A model generated the notes under the pieces. That model saw nothing but the letters and a program-made list of their open reading frames with translations. It did no database searches and was not told the origin of the DNA. 23,547 nt of DNA from WLMZ01 sp031410915 (GTDB taxonomy: Bacteria > Actinomycetota > Acidimicrobiia > Acidimicrobiales > Ilumatobacteraceae): positions 1 through 23,547 of the forward strand of contig JANNZY010000141.1 in the NCBI GenBank assembly GCA_031410915.1, in the 5' to 3' direction. The stretch's first letter is position 1. The number at the start of each line of letters is the position of its first letter. Of this stretch, positions 21,636 to 23,547 are shown piece by piece. Both the position numbers and the translations under genes were made by a program.

Positions 21636-22003
21636 ACCAGTTCGATGCGTGCCATCGGGGCGTTGTCGCCCTGACGCGGACCGAGCTTGAGGATGCGCAG
21701 GTACCCGCCGTTGCGCTCGGTGTAGCGCGGGGCCACATCGGTGACGAGCTTGTGCGTCATCTCACGGTCGCCGAGGTAACCCTGGATCTGACGGATGCGG
21801 TGAATGCGCATGGGGTCTTCGTCGGTGGCCTTTTTGGCCTTGGTGATCAGCTTCTCCGCGATCGGACGCAGGGCCTTGGCCTTGGCCTCGGTCGTGACGA
21901 TGCCCTCGGCGGCGAACAGCGATGCGGCAAGGTTGGCCATCATCAGTTTCTGGTGTTGCGAGCTGCCACCGAAGTTGCGGGCTCTGCGGGGTGTTGCAGG
22001 CAT
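21632..22003 (-). CDS. rplQ: 50S ribosomal protein L17
   Basis: Large-subunit protein located near the exit tunnel, 123 residues. It has the signature N-terminus PRRARNFGGSSQHQKLMMANLA (actinobacterial form of RKLGRxxxHRxAMxxNL), LRPIAEKLITKAKKA and the C-terminal YLRILKLGPRQGDNAPMARIELV. ATG 22003 has a strong AGGAGA site. It sits 27 bp after rpoA, as in most bacteria. Confidence 0.98.
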   Translation of the reverse strand: MPATPRRARNFGGSSQHQKLMMANLAASLFAAEGIVTTEAKAKALRPIAEKLITKAKKATDEDPMRIHRIRQIQGYLGDREMTHKLVTDVAPRYTERNGGYLRILKLGPRQGDNAPMARIELV

Positions 22004-22030
22004 GGTTCGTTCTCCTAGAAGTTGCCGCGC

Positions 22031-22963
22031 TCAGCCGCGCAGCGTGAGGCCGCGCTCGTCGAGCTTCTGCTTGACCTCGTCCAGCGACTTCTGACCGAAG
22101 TTGGTGATGTTGAGCAGGTCGTCCTCGGTCTTGGTGAGCAGCTCACCGATCGAGTTGATCTGGGCCCGCTTGAGGCAGTTGCGGGGACGCTCGGACAAGT
22201 CGAGATCCTCGATCGGCAAGTCGAGGTCGGGCGAGGTCGCACTGCTGGCGGCGACTTCGCCGAGCTCGAGGCCCTGCGGCTCGTCGCTCAGGCTGGCGAC
22301 GAGATCCACGAGCGATCGCAGCGTCGCTCCGGCCGAAGCAAGTGCCTCACGCGGCGCGATCGAGCCGTCGGTCTCGATGTCGATGACGAGACGGTCGTAG
22401 TTCGTGCTCTGCTCGACGCGGGTCGGCTCGATCTCGAACATGACACGCCGGACCGGCGAGAAGATCGCGTCGATCGGGATGACACCGATGGTGCGGCTCT
22501 CGTTCTCGCGATGGCTGCTCATGTAGCCACGGCCACGCTCGACGGTGAGATCGACGGCCAGACGGCCCTTCGAGTTCAGCGACGCGATGTGCAGGTCACC
22601 ATTGAGGATCTCCACGTCGCTCGGGCACTTGATGTCCGCTGCGGAGATCTCGGACGGGCCGCGCACGTCGAGGCGGATGACCACGGCCTCGTCGCTCAAG
22701 CTGGTGAGGACGATGTCCTTCAGGTTGAGGATGATGTCGGTGATGTCCTCGCTGACACCCGGGATGGTGTCGAACTCGTGCAGCGCATCATCGAAGCGGA
22801 CGGCCGTGACGGCCGCACCGGGGATGGATGACAGCAGGGTCCGCCGCAGCGAGTTGCCGATGGTGTGGCCGAAGCCGGGCTCGAGTGGGCCGACAGCGAA
22901 ACGCTGACGGTTGTTGGATTCTTCGCCGATGGCCTCGACGGTGGGGCGCTGGATGACGAGCAT
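22031..22963 (-). CDS. rpoA: RNA polymerase alpha subunit
   Basis: Dimer platform for RNA polymerase assembly and contact point for activators and UP elements. The product is 310 residues. The N-terminal domain (about 1-232) has FAVGPLEPGFGHTIGNSLRRTLLSSIPGAAV, the dimerisation core, and the GRGYMSSHRENE and SPVRRVMFEIEPTRV segments. The C-terminal domain (about 250-310) has IEDLDLSERPRNCLKRAQINSI and the helix-hairpin-helix LLNITNFGQKSLDEVKQKL. The ATG at 22963 fits the family start MLVIQRP. It lies 35 bp after rpsD. Confidence 0.99.
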   Translation of the reverse strand: MLVIQRPTVEAIGEESNNRQRFAVGPLEPGFGHTIGNSLRRTLLSSIPGAAVTAVRFDDALHEFDTIPGVSEDITDIILNLKDIVLTSLSDEAVVIRLDVRGPSEISAADIKCPSDVEILNGDLHIASLNSKGRLAVDLTVERGRGYMSSHRENESRTIGVIPIDAIFSPVRRVMFEIEPTRVEQSTNYDRLVIDIETDGSIAPREALASAGATLRSLVDLVASLSDEPQGLELGEVAASSATSPDLDLPIEDLDLSERPRNCLKRAQINSIGELLTKTEDDLLNITNFGQKSLDEVKQKLDERGLTLRG

Positions 22964-22998
22964 GACGATCGCCTGGTCCTTTCGGTGATCGGTCGGAA

Positions 22999-23547
22999 TT
23001 ACTTGGAGTACAGCTCGACGATGAGCTGCTCACGGACGGGCACGTCGATGTGCTCGCGCTGGGGGAGGTCGCGGACGGTGACTTGCTTGCCGCCGTCACC
23101 GGCTTCGAGCCAACCCACCATGCGTCGATCGAGCACGTCGATGTTGTGCTGGATCACGATCATGTTGCGGGCCTTGTCGTGCAGGCTGACGACGTCACCC
23201 TTCTTCACACGGGCGCTGGCGATGTCGACGCGCTTGCCGTTGACGAGGATCTTGCCGTGGCTCACGAACTGGCGAGCCTGCGGGCGGGTCTCGGCCCAAC
23301 CGGCACGGAACACGACGTTGTCGAGGCGCTGCTCGAGCAGACGAAGCAGGTTCTCACCCGTCGGCCCCTGCAAGCGGTTGGCCTCGTCGTAGGTGCGGCG
23401 GAACTGCCGCTCGAGCACGCCGTAGATGTACTTCGCCTTCTGCTTCTCCTGCAGCTGGGCGAGGTACTCGCTGCCGGCGTTGCGGCGACGGGTGCGACCG
23501 TGCTGGCCGGGCGGGAAGGGGCGACGCTCGAGCGCCTTGCGACCCTT
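22999..23547 (-). CDS. rpsD: 30S ribosomal protein S4 (5' end outside window)
   Basis: Primary 16S rRNA-binding protein that nucleates the 30S body. The visible 182 codons begin inside the N-terminal region (KALERRPFPPGQHGRTRRR), read through KQKAKYIYGVLERQFRRTYDEA, and contain the S4 RNA-binding domain LDNVVFRAGWAETRPQARQFVSHGKILVNGKRVDIAS. The frame is open to the window edge; about 25 N-terminal residues are missing by comparison with the family. Internal GTG codons such as the one at 23418 are not the real start. It stops with TAA at 22999. Confidence 0.98.
   Translation of the reverse strand, partial: KGRKALERRPFPPGQHGRTRRRNAGSEYLAQLQEKQKAKYIYGVLERQFRRTYDEANRLQGPTGENLLRLLEQRLDNVVFRAGWAETRPQARQFVSHGKILVNGKRVDIASARVKKGDVVSLHDKARNMIVIQHNIDVLDRRMVGWLEAGDGGKQVTVRDLPQREHIDVPVREQLIVELYSK

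Overview
This is high-GC bacterial DNA with a typical actinobacterial housekeeping layout: HrcA/CIRCE-controlled groES-groEL, GTG starts and many 4-bp stop/start overlaps, an rpsD-rpoA-rplQ-truA block next to rplM-rpsI-glmM-glmS, and an actinobacterial-type ERCC4 nuclease with an Lsr2-like tail. My best guess is a member of the Acidimicrobiia. That is inferred from gene style and order, because no rRNA or other decisive taxonomic marker is present. Nearly all genes are on the minus strand; only an OmpR-type response regulator and the ERCC4-type nuclease are on the plus strand.

Layout, left to right. (1) 1-1113: start of groEL, groES, a perfect CIRCE operator and a promoter it overlaps. (2) 1138-4970: an envelope-stress-like module. 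A response regulator (+) converges on a histidine kinase (-), and an HtrA-type membrane-anchored protease lies just upstream of the kinase. The 413-bp gap between regulator and kinase is filled by about six copies of a 70-bp tandem repeat. The 306-bp gap upstream of the protease contains four copies of a different, roughly 39-bp repeat. (3) 5009-13125: a tightly packed minus-strand gene series. Read in the direction of transcription it is nnr, alr, tsaE, tsaB, rimI, tsaD, a THUMP-domain methyltransferase, dus and maf. It combines metabolite repair, D-alanine synthesis, the tRNA t6A machinery and other RNA-modification enzymes. Most junctions are 4-bp ATGA/GTGA overlaps. (4) 13126-13289: a short gap with an acpS terminator-like hairpin, diverged copies of the 70-bp repeat and a possible leaderless nnr promoter. 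(5) 13290-19459: rplM, rpsI, glmM, a greatly enlarged glmS-like gene and acpS, probably one transcription unit joining ribosomal proteins to amino-sugar supply. (6) 19617-20588: the ERCC4-type nuclease on the opposite strand. (7) 20760-23547: rpsD (5' end cut off), rpoA, rplQ and truA.

The most unusual features are the 1135-residue GlmS-like enzyme and the 70-bp repeat family. The GlmS-like protein keeps the catalytic residues of a roughly 608-residue GlmS, but has a large insertion behind the N-terminal cysteine, a second insertion before the C-tail lysine, and a C-terminal domain of about 190 residues that I do not recognise. The 70-bp repeat is tandem between the two-component genes and has diverged copies 11 kb away. 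The ERCC4 nuclease carrying an Lsr2-like RGR domain, placed inside the ribosomal-protein locus, is a further point of interest. I saw no tRNA, rRNA, CRISPR array, insertion sequence or phage gene.
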